DNA of 64,000 bases from an uncultured Tateyamaria sp. (GTDB lineage Bacteria > Pseudomonadota > Alphaproteobacteria > Rhodobacterales > Rhodobacteraceae), in assembly GCF_947503045.1 (NCBI RefSeq), contig NZ_CANNCF010000002.1:837501-901500 (forward strand). The letters run 5' to 3'. The notes beneath the pieces were generated by a model. That model did no database searches. It was not told the DNA's origin and saw nothing but the letters and a program-made list of their open reading frames with translations. Position 1 is the stretch's first letter; the number at the start of each line of letters is the position of its first letter. The position numbers and the translations under genes are program-made. Below are positions 1 to 9,246 of the stretch, piece after piece.

Positions 1-84
1 GCCATGCCTCAATCGACTTTGGGTTTCGCTTGGGCGCGGCTGTTTGTAAGGTCGCGCGACACTTGCCTTTGGGGGGCCACGTTC

Positions 85-2715
85 ATGTCGACAACGCCAA
101 TGATGGCGCAATATCTCGAGATCAAAGCGGCTCACCCCGGTGCGCTGCTTTTTTATCGAATGGGCGATTTTTACGAGATGTTCTTTGAGGACGCGGTCAA
201 CGCCGCCGCCGCGCTCGACATTGCGCTGACCAAACGCGGCAAACATGACGGCGACGATATCCCGATGTGCGGTGTGCCGGTGCATTCAGCCGAAGGGTAC
301 CTGTTGACGCTCATCCGCAAAGGGTTCCGGGTTGCGGTCTGTGAACAGATGGAAAGCCCGGCAGAGGCGAAAAAGCGTGGATCAAAGTCTGTCGTCAAAC
401 GCGACGTGGTTCGGTTGGTCACGCCCGGCACCCTGATCGAGGAGTCTCTGCTGGAAACGCGGCGACACAATTTCCTGGCCGCCTTTGCCGATGTGCGCGG
501 CAGTTCTGCACTGGCATGGGTCGATATCTCGACCGGTGCGTTTCACGTCATGGCGCTCGATACGACCTTGTTAGGGCCTGAATTGGCCCGCCTTGCCCCG
601 TCTGAACTGGTTGTCGCCGACACACGCGAACAGGACCTGCGCCCCATCGGTGAAGATTTCGGGATTTCGATCACCACCCTTGGCCCTGCCGCCTTTGACA
701 GCGCCGCTGGCCTTGCCCGCCTCACCGAGTTGTTCAAGGTCGCGACGCTGGATGCGTTTGGCACCTTCTCGCGGGCCGAGGTCGGGGCGATGGGTGCGCT
801 GGTCGAATATCTCGAGATCACGCAAAAGGGCAATCTGCCACTGCTGCGCCCTCCCCAGCAAGAAGCACAGTCCAAAACCGTCCAGATCGACGCCGCGACA
901 CGGCGCAATCTGGAACTGACCGCTGGTCTGTCCGGGGGTCGCGCCGGATCACTGCTCGAAGCAGTCGACAAGACGGTCACCGCTGCCGGCGCACGCCTAC
1001 TGGAACGGCGCATCGGGTCCCCCTCTCGCATTTTAGAGACCGTTTCGGAACGCACAGAGGCCGTGGATTTCCTCGTTTCGGATCAAGGCCTGTGCCAATC
1101 ACTGCGCACTGAATTGCGCGGCGTGCCCGACATGGATCGCGCCCTGTCCCGCCTGTCGCTTGACCGGGGCGGCCCGCGCGACCTTGCCGCGCTGCGCGCT
1201 GGCCTCACTCATGCGCAGGACATCACCAAACTCTCGCAAACAGATTTTCCACCCCTTCTGTCTCGCGCCTTTGCCGACCTCACCGGGCATGCGAACCTGA
1301 TCGACCAACTCGATGCAGACCTGATCGCTGAGCCCCCGCTTTTGGCCCGCGACGGCGGGTTCATCGCCTCTGGCTGCGACCCCGAACTCGACGAGGCACG
1401 CAAACTGCGCGACCAGGGCCGATCCATCATCGCGCAATTGCAGAAAGACTATGCAGGGGCCGCCCAAGTCCAGTCTCTCAAGATCAAGCACAACAACGTG
1501 CTCGGCTACTTCATCGAAGTCACCGCCACCCACGCAGACAAGATGATGTCCGCCCCATTAAACGAGACGTTCATCCACCGTCAGACCACCGCCAATCAGG
1601 TCCGCTTTACCACAGTCGATCTTTCCAGTCTCGAGACCCGCATTCTCAACGCCGGCTCCCAAGCCATCGAGATCGAAAAGCGTCACTATGAAAGGCTAAA
1701 GTCCCTCATTCTGGACGCCGCGCCCCAAATCAGCCAGACCGCCCGCGCATTGGCCGAAATCGATCTGAACACCGGTTTCGCCCATCTGGCCGTGACCGAA
1801 GACTGGTGCAAGCCAACCCTCGATACCTCACGTGCTTTCGAGATCACAGGCGGACGGCACCCCGTTGTCGAACGCGCGCTGCGCCAGCAAGGGGGCGATC
1901 CGTTCATCGCAAACGACTGCACGCTGAATGCCGAGGATCACGCTGCCATCTGGCTGCTCACCGGGCCAAACATGGCCGGTAAATCAACCTTTCTACGCCA
2001 GAACGCCCTGATCGCGATCCTCGCGCAATCGGGCAGCTTCGTCCCTGCGCAAAGCGCCCACATTGGACTGGTCAGCCAGATTTTCAGCCGCGTGGGCGCA
2101 TCAGACGATCTGGCACGCGGACGGTCGACCTTCATGGTCGAGATGGTCGAAACCGCCGCGATCCTCAATCAGGCAGATGACCGCGCGCTGGTCATTCTGG
2201 ATGAGATCGGGCGGGGTACGGCGACTTATGACGGATTGTCCATCGCTTGGGCAACGCTGGAACACCTGCATGATGTGAACCGATCGCGCGCATTGTTCGC
2301 AACGCATTACCACGAGATGACCGCGCTGGCGTCCAAGCTCGACGGCGTGGAAAATGCCACTGTCGCAGTCAAGGAATGGGAGGGCGAAGTTGTCTTCCTG
2401 CACGAAGTCCGGCGCGGCGCGGCGGATCGATCCTACGGTGTGCAGGTGGCGCAACTTGCCGGATTGCCCAGCGCGGTCATCGCCCGTGCACGCGTTGTGC
2501 TCGACGCTCTGGAAAGCGGAGAACGCGAAGGCGGCGCGACCCAGAAAACACTGATCGACGACCTGCCGCTATTCGCAGCTACACCCGCGCCGCCCCCGGC
2601 AAAACCCAAACGATCACCTGCGCTGGACTTGCTCGAAGCCGTTCATCCCGACGATCTCAGCCCACGCGACGCACTCGATCTGATCTATAAACTGAAAGAC
2701 GCGGCCAGGGACTGA
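85..2715 (+). CDS. mutS: DNA mismatch repair ATPase MutS
   Basis: MutS dimers recognise mispairs and small loops and start methyl-independent mismatch repair with MutL. The protein reads as 876 residues from the ATG at 85; the frame stays open to position 4, but the upstream part does not resemble the family, while the residues after 85 enter directly into the mismatch-binding domain. The Phe-X-Glu mismatch wedge is F29-Y30-E31. The Walker A loop GPNMAGKST lies near residue 627, followed by the Walker B motif LDEIGRGT and the FATHYHE switch. The C-terminal tail holds the usual helix-turn-helix dimerisation segment. The gene is alone on its strand and converges with grpE. The length is normal and no residue is missing. 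Confidence 0.97.
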   Translation: MSTTPMMAQYLEIKAAHPGALLFYRMGDFYEMFFEDAVNAAAALDIALTKRGKHDGDDIPMCGVPVHSAEGYLLTLIRKGFRVAVCEQMESPAEAKKRGSKSVVKRDVVRLVTPGTLIEESLLETRRHNFLAAFADVRGSSALAWVDISTGAFHVMALDTTLLGPELARLAPSELVVADTREQDLRPIGEDFGISITTLGPAAFDSAAGLARLTELFKVATLDAFGTFSRAEVGAMGALVEYLEITQKGNLPLLRPPQQEAQSKTVQIDAATRRNLELTAGLSGGRAGSLLEAVDKTVTAAGARLLERRIGSPSRILETVSERTEAVDFLVSDQGLCQSLRTELRGVPDMDRALSRLSLDRGGPRDLAALRAGLTHAQDITKLSQTDFPPLLSRAFADLTGHANLIDQLDADLIAEPPLLARDGGFIASGCDPELDEARKLRDQGRSIIAQLQKDYAGAAQVQSLKIKHNNVLGYFIEVTATHADKMMSAPLNETFIHRQTTANQVRFTTVDLSSLETRILNAGSQAIEIEKRHYERLKSLILDAAPQISQTARALAEIDLNTGFAHLAVTEDWCKPTLDTSRAFEITGGRHPVVERALRQQGGDPFIANDCTLNAEDHAAIWLLTGPNMAGKSTFLRQNALIAILAQSGSFVPAQSAHIGLVSQIFSRVGASDDLARGRSTFMVEMVETAAILNQADDRALVILDEIGRGTATYDGLSIAWATLEHLHDVNRSRALFATHYHEMTALASKLDGVENATVAVKEWEGEVVFLHEVRRGAADRSYGVQVAQLAGLPSAVIARARVVLDALESGEREGGATQKTLIDDLPLFAATPAPPPAKPKRSPALDLLEAVHPDDLSPRDALDLIYKLKDAARD

Positions 2716-2724
2716 CCGCGTCTT
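2696..2724 (+). terminator. Hairpin terminator candidate at the end of mutS
   Basis: A 9-bp perfect stem, AAGACGCGG pairing with CCGCGTCTT, closes around the mutS stop codon (2713-2715 lies in the loop). It is followed by a broken T-rich stretch rather than a clean U tract. It may work for mutS and, less well, for grpE from the other side. Confidence 0.5.
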
Positions 2725-2743
2725 CATTGTTCTTCAAATATGC
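2723..2743. repeat. 21-bp intergenic motif, copy 1
   Basis: The 21 bases from TTCATTG to ATATGC recur at 56299-56319 with one difference (C to A). Both copies sit in short gaps at gene ends, here between the convergent mutS and grpE stops. The nature of the element is unknown. Confidence 0.6.
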
Positions 2744-2750
2744 AAATCTG

Positions 2751-3314
2751 TCAGCTGGCAGGCATCGATGACACGCCAACCTGCGCGGGACGCAGCAACC
2801 GGTCATGCAGCATGAATCCTTCGGCGGCGACCTGAATAATCTCGCCCGCCTTGGTGCCGGGCACAGGGGCCTCGAACATCGCCTGATGGTGCTGCGGGTC
2901 GAACACGTCGCCGACCTCGGGCGCGATCACCTCGATCCCGTGTTTCTTGAACACGTTCAGCAACTCGCGCATCGTCAGCTCGACACCTTCCAGCACCGGG
3001 CCGGACACTTCACGTTGTTCATCCGTGACTGCCTCAAGCGCACGCTTCATGTTGTCGTAAACCGGCAGCATGTCGCGGGCCAGCTTGGACCCGCCATAGT
3101 TCTCGGCCTCGCGGCGATCTTTTTCCGACCGTTTGCGCGCGTTTTCGGCATCCGCCAGCGCCCGCATAAACCGGTCCTTCAGCTGATCGCGCTCGGCCCG
3201 CAACTGGTCCAGCTCCAGCGCTTCATCATCAATCTCCAACATCTCGTCGGCAAAGGTTTCCTCTTCTGCCTCTTCGATATCGTCCAGAAAATCATCGTTC
3301 TTTGGCTCAGCCAT
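2751..3314 (-). CDS. grpE: Nucleotide exchange factor GrpE (HSP70 cofactor)
   Basis: GrpE releases ADP from DnaK and so drives the Hsp70 chaperone cycle in the cytoplasm. The protein has 187 residues. An acidic N-terminus is followed by a long charged helix (about residues 30-75), then the C-terminal beta domain with the family signature around DVFDPQHHQAM. It lies 3 bp after the hrcA stop, so hrcA-grpE is almost certainly one transcript, a common arrangement in alphaproteobacteria. dnaK and dnaJ are not in the window. Confidence 0.96.
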   Translation of the reverse strand: MAEPKNDDFLDDIEEAEEETFADEMLEIDDEALELDQLRAERDQLKDRFMRALADAENARKRSEKDRREAENYGGSKLARDMLPVYDNMKRALEAVTDEQREVSGPVLEGVELTMRELLNVFKKHGIEVIAPEVGDVFDPQHHQAMFEAPVPGTKAGEIIQVAAEGFMLHDRLLRPAQVGVSSMPAS

Positions 3315-3317
3315 TTG

Positions 3318-4388
3318 TCACCTTTCACTGCGGTCCGACAGCATCCGCCCGACCAGCTGGGCTGTGTAATCCACAATCGGAACGATCCGGCCATAGTTCA
3401 GCCGTGTGGGCCCGATGACCCCAACCGCTCCGATAATCTTTCGATCCGCGTTCATATATGGGGAAACCACCAAAGAGGAACCCGAAAGTGAGAAAAGTTT
3501 GTTCTCTGAGCCGATAAAAATGCGCACACCATCGCCGGTCTGCGTAAGGTCAAGAAACTCTGCGATATCGCGCTTGCGTTCGAGGTCGTCAAACAGGCTG
3601 CGGATGCGATCCAGATCCCCCGCCTCGGCCGTTTCATCCAGCAGATTCGCCCGGCCCCGCACGATCAGCCGTTCCGGAGAATCGCCAGCACCCTCCCACG
3701 AGGCAAGTCCGCTTTGAACCAGCGCCTGAGACAGCGCATCGATCTCTTGTCTGCGCGTTTCAATCTCGCGCGTGACGATGCTTTTCACTTCGCTCAGCGT
3801 ATGCCCTTCGATCATCGCGTTGAGGAAATTGGCCGCCTCGCGCATTGACGACTGCGTTTGACCGGGTGGCGGTTGAAACAGGCGGTTTTCCACGTGACCA
3901 TCGGCAAACACGATGACAACCAGTGCCTGTTCAGGGCCCAGCGGCACAAAATCGAGATGCTTAATCGGTGCCTCGCGCTTGGGGGTCAGAACCAGCGACG
4001 CCCCATGGGTCACACCTGACAAAGCAGAGCCTACACGGTCCAATAGGCTCGCCACGTCCTTTTCGTTCGTGCCCAGCGTCGCATCAATTTTCTCGCGATC
4101 GGATTCGTCCGGCAGCCCGACCTCAAGCAGCCCATCCACGAACATCCGCAACCCCTGCTGAGTCGGCACACGGCCTGCGCTGATATGCGGACTGCCCAGC
4201 AAACCCATGAACTCGAGGTCCTGCATCACGTTGCGAATGGTCGCTGCACTGACCTTTTCGCTGAAATCGCGGGTCAGCGTGCGCGACCCGACGGGACCAC
4301 CGGATTCCAGATACCCCTCGACCACGCGACGGAACACCTCGCGCGAGCGATCATTCATGTCATCAAGGATTTTCTGGGTCTCTGTCAT
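3318..4388 (-). CDS. hrcA: Heat-inducible transcription repressor HrcA
   Basis: HrcA represses groESL-type heat-shock genes through CIRCE operators and is helped to fold by GroEL. The protein has 356 residues. The N-terminal winged helix-turn-helix covers about residues 10-80 (LNDRSREVF-like start, then PVGSRTLTR and the recognition segment SAATIRNVM), and the GAF-like domain follows. The start at 4388 has no purine-rich ribosome-binding site. A good -35/-10 pair ends only about 8 bp upstream, so the messenger may be leaderless or nearly so. A later ATG 10 codons in is a possible alternative. I saw no CIRCE element upstream, so autoregulation is not evident here. Confidence 0.95.
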   Translation of the reverse strand: MTETQKILDDMNDRSREVFRRVVEGYLESGGPVGSRTLTRDFSEKVSAATIRNVMQDLEFMGLLGSPHISAGRVPTQQGLRMFVDGLLEVGLPDESDREKIDATLGTNEKDVASLLDRVGSALSGVTHGASLVLTPKREAPIKHLDFVPLGPEQALVVIVFADGHVENRLFQPPPGQTQSSMREAANFLNAMIEGHTLSEVKSIVTREIETRRQEIDALSQALVQSGLASWEGAGDSPERLIVRGRANLLDETAEAGDLDRIRSLFDDLERKRDIAEFLDLTQTGDGVRIFIGSENKLFSLSGSSLVVSPYMNADRKIIGAVGVIGPTRLNYGRIVPIVDYTAQLVGRMLSDRSER

Positions 4389-4395
4389 CGACTGT

Positions 4396-4424
4396 TATTA
4401 AGGTCCACTCAATTCAAAGGTCAA
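4396..4424 (-). promoter_or_regulatory. Sigma70-type promoter of hrcA-grpE
   Basis: On the minus strand TTGACC (4424-4419), a 17-bp spacer and TTAATA (4401-4396) form a near-consensus promoter. The predicted transcription start falls at about the hrcA ATG (4388). The site is in the 97-bp divergent gap between hrcA and rph. Confidence 0.55.
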
Positions 4425-4485
4425 TCGGGGTTGCCACTGCACCGGGGCTAGCGTTATCCCCGATCAGCAACGAAAAGGACATCCC

Positions 4486-5199
4486 ATGCGCCCCTCTGGA
4501 CGAGAGTTAAGTGAAATGCGTGCCGTTTCAATCGAAACGGGCTTCACCAAACACGCCGAGGGGTCCGCCCTCATCAAGATGGGGGACACGCATGTCTTGT
4601 GCACCGCCACGATCGAAGAGCGCGTGCCGCCGTTTATCAAAGGGTCGGGGCTTGGCTGGGTGACAGCGGAATACGGGATGCTGCCCCGCGCCACCAACAC
4701 CCGCATGCGACGCGAAGCGGCAAGTGGAAAACAAGGTGGGCGCACTGTTGAAATCCAGCGCCTGATTGGCCGGGCCCTGCGCGCCGGTGTGGACCGGGTT
4801 GCGCTGGGTGAGCGCCAGATCACCATCGACTGCGACGTGTTGCAGGCTGATGGCGGCACCCGCTGCGCCTCGATCACCGGCGGCTGGGTCGCGCTGCGTC
4901 TGGCCGTGGACAAGCTGATGAAGGCGGGCGATGTGATCAGCAATCCGCTGATCTCTCCGGTCGCCGCGGTCAGCTGCGGCATCTATGCAGGCCAGCCCGT
5001 GCTCGACCTCGATTACCCTGAAGACAGCGAGGCTGGCGTGGACGGCAACTTCATCATGATGGGCGACGGTCAACTGATCGAAATCCAGATGAGCGCCGAA
5101 GGCTCCACATTCTCGCGCGACCAGATGAACAACCTGATGGATCTCGCCGAAAAGGGTGTGGGCGAATTGGCCGCCGCACAACTGGCCGCCGTCGCATGA
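4486..5199 (+). CDS. rph: Ribonuclease PH
   Basis: RNase PH is a phosphorolytic 3'-5' exoribonuclease that trims tRNA 3' ends. It has 237 residues, the normal length. The N-terminus [12 protein letters not shown] matches the family start (MRPSGR..), and the conserved core includes [17 protein letters not shown] and GRALRAGVD segments. An AAAGGAC ribosome-binding site precedes the ATG. It overlaps rdgB by 4 bp (ATGA), giving a translationally coupled rph-rdgB-hemW unit, an arrangement often seen in alphaproteobacteria. The gene is divergent from hrcA. Confidence 0.97.
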   Translation: MRPSGRELSEMRAVSIETGFTKHAEGSALIKMGDTHVLCTATIEERVPPFIKGSGLGWVTAEYGMLPRATNTRMRREAASGKQGGRTVEIQRLIGRALRAGVDRVALGERQITIDCDVLQADGGTRCASITGGWVALRLAVDKLMKAGDVISNPLISPVAAVSCGIYAGQPVLDLDYPEDSEAGVDGNFIMMGDGQLIEIQMSAEGSTFSRDQMNNLMDLAEKGVGELAAAQLAAVA

Positions 5200-5807
5200 C
5201 ACGAGGCTTTGACGGCAAGCGCATTCTGATCGCGACCCACAACGCGGGCAAGCTCGAAGAGATGGAACGGCTCTTTGCCCCGTTTGGCGTCGAGGTGGTG
5301 GGCGCTGCGGCGCTCGACCTGCCGGAACCCGAAGAAACCGAAAACACTTTTGTTGGCAACGCCCGGATCAAAGCACATGCCGCGGTCAAGGCGACCGGCC
5401 TGCCTGCGCTGGCGGACGATTCCGGGATTGAAGTCGACGGCCTTGATGGCGAACCCGGTGTCTATACGGCCGATTGGGCGGAAACTCCGAACGGGCGCGA
5501 TTTCATGATGGCCATGACGCGCACCCAGTCCGAACTGGTCAAACGCAACGCGCCCCAACCTTGGACAGCGCGGTTCTGCTCGACCCTCGTGCTTGCCTGG
5601 CCCGATGGGCATGACGAAGTTTTCGCTGGCACCGTCGATGGCACTCTCGTCTGGCCGGTGCGCGGCGCGCTCGGCCACGGCTATGATCCGATGTTCCAGC
5701 CTGTTGGGCACAGCCGCACCTTTGCGGAAATGCCAGCGGATGAGAAAAACGCCATCAGCCACCGCGCCGACAGTTTCGCCAAACTGATCGCAGGTTGTTT
5801 TGGCTGA
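5196..5807 (+). CDS. rdgB: dITP/XTP pyrophosphatase RdgB (Ham1 family)
   Basis: This enzyme hydrolyses non-canonical purine nucleoside triphosphates (dITP, XTP, ITP) to monophosphates and keeps them out of DNA. It has 203 residues. The family motifs are visible: [10 protein letters not shown] at the start (nucleotide binding), [27 protein letters not shown] with the metal-binding acidic residues, [10 protein letters not shown], and the C-terminal SHRADSF. Its start overlaps the rph stop by 4 bp and its end overlaps the hemW start. Confidence 0.97.
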   Translation: MTRGFDGKRILIATHNAGKLEEMERLFAPFGVEVVGAAALDLPEPEETENTFVGNARIKAHAAVKATGLPALADDSGIEVDGLDGEPGVYTADWAETPNGRDFMMAMTRTQSELVKRNAPQPWTARFCSTLVLAWPDGHDEVFAGTVDGTLVWPVRGALGHGYDPMFQPVGHSRTFAEMPADEKNAISHRADSFAKLIAGCFG

Positions 5808-6945
5808 CGATTGGGAGGCAGGCGGATTCGGCCTGTACCTCCACTGGCCATTCTGCGCTGCCAAATGCCCCTATTGCGATTTCAACAGCCACGTCACAGC
5901 CTCGGTCGATCATGACGCATGGCGACGCGCCTTCGTGTCCGAAATCGAACGCGCAGGTCAGCGGACCCCGGGCCGCGTGTTGCACTCTGTCTTTTTCGGC
6001 GGGGGCACGCCCAGCTTGATGGAGCCCGCAACCGTCGGCGCCATCATGGAAACGGTCCATCGCACCTGGCCCGTGGCCAATGATCTCGAAGTGACGCTAG
6101 AGGCGAACCCCACTTCTGTTGAGGCAGGCAAATTCGCCGATTTCCGCGCCGCCGGGGTCAATCGTGTATCCATGGGTATTCAGGCGCTGAACGACCCTGA
6201 CCTGCGCAAGCTCGGGCGGATGCACAGCGCGGCCGAGGGTTTGGCGGCCTTCGATATCGCCCGAAACACTTTCGACAGGGTCAGTTTCGATCTGATGTAC
6301 GGCCGGCAAGATCAATCTCTCAGCGCATGGGAGGCGGAGTTGACCCAAGCGCTGAAATTGGGGCTCGACCACATCTCGCTTTATCAGCTGACCATTGAGG
6401 TTGGGACCGTGTTCGGCGACCTCTACAAGCTGGGCAAGCTGAATGGCCTGCCGGATGATGATCTGTCCGCCGACATGTACGCCCTTACCCAGGATATCTG
6501 CGCAGATCACAATATGCTGCGGTACGAAGTATCCAACCACGCGACATACGGCTCCGAATCGCGGCACAACAAGATCTATTGGCGCTATGGCGATTATGTC
6601 GGCATCGGCCCCGGTGCGCATGGGCGCATCACAATCGACGGCAACCGCATCGCGACCGAACAGGCGCGGATGCCGGCAGCGTGGTTGGACGGTACAAACC
6701 GCCAGAAGGAAGAGAGCCTGTCAGGCACCGATCAAGCCGTGGAATTCCTGATGATGGGCCTGCGCCTCAGCGAGGGTATCGACCCGGCGCGTTATGAAAA
6801 CCTGTCAGGAAAGGCCTTGCAGCCCGCCCGTATCACCGAATTGGTGAATATGGGCCTACTTGAGGCGTCAAATGACAGTTTAATCGTTTCAAATCAAGGA
6901 TTTAGCCTGCTAAACGGCGTGCTGCGAAAGCTGCTCGAAGATTAA
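5800..6945 (+). CDS. hemW: Radical SAM protein HemW (HemN-like, putative heme chaperone)
   Basis: HemW resembles coproporphyrinogen III oxidase HemN but is regarded as a heme-binding chaperone rather than an oxidase. It has 381 residues if translation starts at the TTG at 5800, which overlaps rdgB by 8 bp. The radical-SAM cluster motif is C19-X3-C23-X2-C26 with the aromatic PYCDF context. Next comes the FGGGTPSLM glycine motif, and the C-terminal half has the HemN C domain. Its stop codon overlaps the parB stop through the palindrome TTAA at 6942-6945, so the two transcription units run into each other with no terminator between them. Confidence 0.93.
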   Translation: MADDWEAGGFGLYLHWPFCAAKCPYCDFNSHVTASVDHDAWRRAFVSEIERAGQRTPGRVLHSVFFGGGTPSLMEPATVGAIMETVHRTWPVANDLEVTLEANPTSVEAGKFADFRAAGVNRVSMGIQALNDPDLRKLGRMHSAAEGLAAFDIARNTFDRVSFDLMYGRQDQSLSAWEAELTQALKLGLDHISLYQLTIEVGTVFGDLYKLGKLNGLPDDDLSADMYALTQDICADHNMLRYEVSNHATYGSESRHNKIYWRYGDYVGIGPGAHGRITIDGNRIATEQARMPAAWLDGTNRQKEESLSGTDQAVEFLMMGLRLSEGIDPARYENLSGKALQPARITELVNMGLLEASNDSLIVSNQGFSLLNGVLRKLLED

Positions 6946-7829
6946 CCGCCGCTCAGTTTGCGGCACAGGTCATCCAACTGCTCCAGCGTGTCATATTGCA
7001 ACGTTAATTGACCGGATTCTCCGTCCGGCTTGTGCGTCAACGTTACTTTGACGCCCGTGGCAGCAGACAGGTCCGCCTCAAGCGCGCGCGTATCTGCGTC
7101 CTTTTCCCCTGCACCGGGCTTCTTGCCAAACGACTCCGGATAGACAGCGACAGGTGCGTTGGCCTTCTTGACCAGCGCCTCAGTCGCACGCACGGACAAA
7201 TCCCCGGCAATCACCTTCTTCGCCAACGCTTCAGGATCCCGCGCCGTGATCAATGCGCGCGCGTGACCCGCCGTCAGTGACCCATCCGAGATGTATTTCT
7301 GAATCGTCTCGGGCAGGTTCAACAAACGTAACAGGTTCGCGATGTGACTGCGGCTTTTGCCCAGGGCCTCGGCCATCTTTTCTTGCGTATGGCCAAACCG
7401 CTCCATCAATTGGCGATAGCCCGCCGCCTCTTCAATCGGGTTCAGATCGGCGCGCTGGATATTTTCAATGATCGCGACTTCAAGCACTTCGCTATCGTCA
7501 AAGTCGCGGACAAGCACCGGCAGACTATGCAGTTGCGCCTGCTGCGCCGCGCGCCAACGTCGCTCGCCCGCAACGATTTCGTACCCATCGCCAGAGGGGC
7601 GCACGATCAAGGGCTGTAGCACACCCTTTTCCTTGATCGACGCAACCAGATCGTCGAGCGGCGCGGAGTCAAACTGCTTACGTGGCTGATTTGGGTTCGG
7701 ATGGATTTGCTCAATCGGGATTTGCTGATCACCGCGCCCTTGACCGGCATCGTCATCCACCGCCTCCGATACGTCCGCCATCAAGGCTGACAATCCGCGC
7801 CCAAGCCCTCGTTTTTTCTCACCCACCAT
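6942..7829 (-). CDS. parB: Chromosome partitioning protein ParB
   Basis: ParB binds parS, slides and spreads as a CTP-dependent clamp, and directs origin segregation with ParA. It has 295 residues. The N-terminal basic peptide KKRGLGRGLSAL is the ParA-stimulating segment. The ParB/Srx CTPase domain has the GERRWRA motif at about residues 88-94. A helix-turn-helix that reads parS follows (about 130-160), and the C-terminus dimerises. It follows parA by 3 bp. Two exact parS sites lie 1.4 and 3.3 kb upstream, at 9199 and 11095. Confidence 0.98.
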   Translation of the reverse strand: MVGEKKRGLGRGLSALMADVSEAVDDDAGQGRGDQQIPIEQIHPNPNQPRKQFDSAPLDDLVASIKEKGVLQPLIVRPSGDGYEIVAGERRWRAAQQAQLHSLPVLVRDFDDSEVLEVAIIENIQRADLNPIEEAAGYRQLMERFGHTQEKMAEALGKSRSHIANLLRLLNLPETIQKYISDGSLTAGHARALITARDPEALAKKVIAGDLSVRATEALVKKANAPVAVYPESFGKKPGAGEKDADTRALEADLSAATGVKVTLTHKPDGESGQLTLQYDTLEQLDDLCRKLSGG

Positions 7830-7832
7830 GCC

Positions 7833-8642
7833 TTACGCCCCCACCTTCATATTATGTCCGACCAGCTCTTTCGCCAGGTCGCGATATGCAATCGCCCCTT
7901 TTGACGTCGTATCATATGACAAAACGGGCATGGCGAAAGACGGCGCCTCGCTGACCCGCACATTGCGCGGAATGCGCGTCTTGAACACCAGATCACCCAG
8001 ATTGTCGCGCGCGTCCTGCTCGACCTGTTGCGACAGGTTGTTGCGCGCATCATGCATCGTCATCACCACCCCCTCGATGCGAAGATCGGGGTTTCCCGTG
8101 TGCCGCACCTCGCGAATGGTCAGCATAAGTTGCGACAATCCCTCAAGGGCAAAGAACTCGCTTTGCAGCGGCACAAGAACCGAGTGCGACGCGATCATGG
8201 CATTCACCGTCAGCAGGTTCAGCGACGGCGGGCAGTCGATCAGGATATAGTCGAATTGAAACCGCTCCATCTGCGGCTGGCGCAGGGCGTCATGCAGCAA
8301 AAAACTCCGCTTTTCATTGGAAATCAGCTCAATATCCGCCGAGCTGAGGTCTACGGTTGCGGGCACCACCATCAGGTTTTCAATATCCGTCGCAAGAATG
8401 ACCTCGTCGAGGTCGACATCTTCGAGCAGCAACTCGTAGGTCGTGAACTCCCGATCTTCCAACTCGATCCCCAGGCCGGTGGACGCGTTACCCTGTGGGT
8501 CGAGGTCGATCACCAGAACACGATATTTCAACTCCACCAGCGCCGCAGCAAGGTTGATCGTGGTTGTCGTCTTGCCAACGCCGCCTTTCTGGTTGGCAAC
8601 AGAAATAATCTTCGGCCGTGCTCCTTGAAACAGTTCAGACAC
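7833..8642 (-). CDS. parA: Chromosome partitioning ATPase ParA
   Basis: ParA is a deviant Walker ATPase that forms a nucleoid-bound gradient pulling ParB-parS complexes apart. It has 269 residues. The deviant Walker A motif KGGVGKTT covers K19 to T26 with the signature lysine K19, and the Walker B segment DYILIDCPPSLN lies near the middle. The start overlaps the end of rsmG by 8 bp. The order rsmG-parA-parB is typical of alphaproteobacterial chromosomal partition loci, close to oriC, rather than of plasmids. Confidence 0.98.
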   Translation of the reverse strand: MSELFQGARPKIISVANQKGGVGKTTTTINLAAALVELKYRVLVIDLDPQGNASTGLGIELEDREFTTYELLLEDVDLDEVILATDIENLMVVPATVDLSSADIELISNEKRSFLLHDALRQPQMERFQFDYILIDCPPSLNLLTVNAMIASHSVLVPLQSEFFALEGLSQLMLTIREVRHTGNPDLRIEGVVMTMHDARNNLSQQVEQDARDNLGDLVFKTRIPRNVRVSEAPSFAMPVLSYDTTSKGAIAYRDLAKELVGHNMKVGA

Positions 8643-9246
8643 GCTCGATTCCCTTTATCCGCAAAATTGCTGCCTCTGGATTTGTTCTACTGGGTGTGGC
8701 CTCACAAGAAAACCGCCAGTTTCGCTCTGCCTCGACAAGTTCGTCTGCCCACGCCGCACCTTTCATGAAAACGCACTGTCCTTCTGTGCTGAGATGTGGC
8801 TTGGCCAATCCCAAAAGCGTATCAAGGTTGGCCAAGGCCCGCGCCGAGACAACACTCGCGGATTGCGGCGTCAATTTTTCGATTCTTTCGGCAATCACGG
8901 TGAACGGAACATCCAATTCTCGCGTGCATGCCCTCAGAAACGTGGACTTGCGCTGATCACTTTCAACCATGGTCATGGGCAAATCATGTCCGTCACCTTG
9001 TGCCAGAATGGCAACCACAACGCCCGGCAACCCTCCTCCGCTACCCAGATCCAGCCAGCTTTCCGTCGTTTCAATGTATACTTGCGCTGAATCCCAGATA
9101 TGGCGATTTTCGAGGTCGTCGACTGAAGCCTTTGAAATCAGATTGATTTTGGACGTCCATTTGCGCAGCAGCGCGGCATATCCGTCCAGCTTTTCCAATG
9201 TTTCACGTGAAACATCGCGGCTGTACCACTCGGGAACGCGCATCAC
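8635..9246 (-). CDS. rsmG: 16S rRNA (guanine-527-N7) methyltransferase RsmG (GidB)
   Basis: RsmG methylates G527 of 16S rRNA using S-adenosylmethionine. It has 203 residues. The SAM-binding motif [11 protein letters not shown] lies near residues 66-76. The N-terminal residues DVSRETL are encoded by a perfect parS palindrome, so this stretch of protein is shaped by a DNA site. The start overlaps the mnmG stop by 4 bp, and two ATG codons in a row open the frame. Confidence 0.96.
   Translation of the reverse strand: MMRVPEWYSRDVSRETLEKLDGYAALLRKWTSKINLISKASVDDLENRHIWDSAQVYIETTESWLDLGSGGGLPGVVVAILAQGDGHDLPMTMVESDQRKSTFLRACTRELDVPFTVIAERIEKLTPQSASVVSARALANLDTLLGLAKPHLSTEGQCVFMKGAAWADELVEAERNWRFSCEATPSRTNPEAAILRIKGIERV
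9199..9214. promoter_or_regulatory. parS site within rsmG
   Basis: The perfect 16-bp palindrome TGTTTCACGTGAAACA matches the widely conserved chromosomal parS consensus bound by ParB. It lies inside the 5' part of rsmG, about 5.3 kb from the candidate origin. Confidence 0.95.

Noticed and set aside
4389-4485. CIRCE operator (TTAGCACTC-N9-GAGTGCTAA) near hrcA
   Set aside because: No such inverted repeat is present in the divergent gap.
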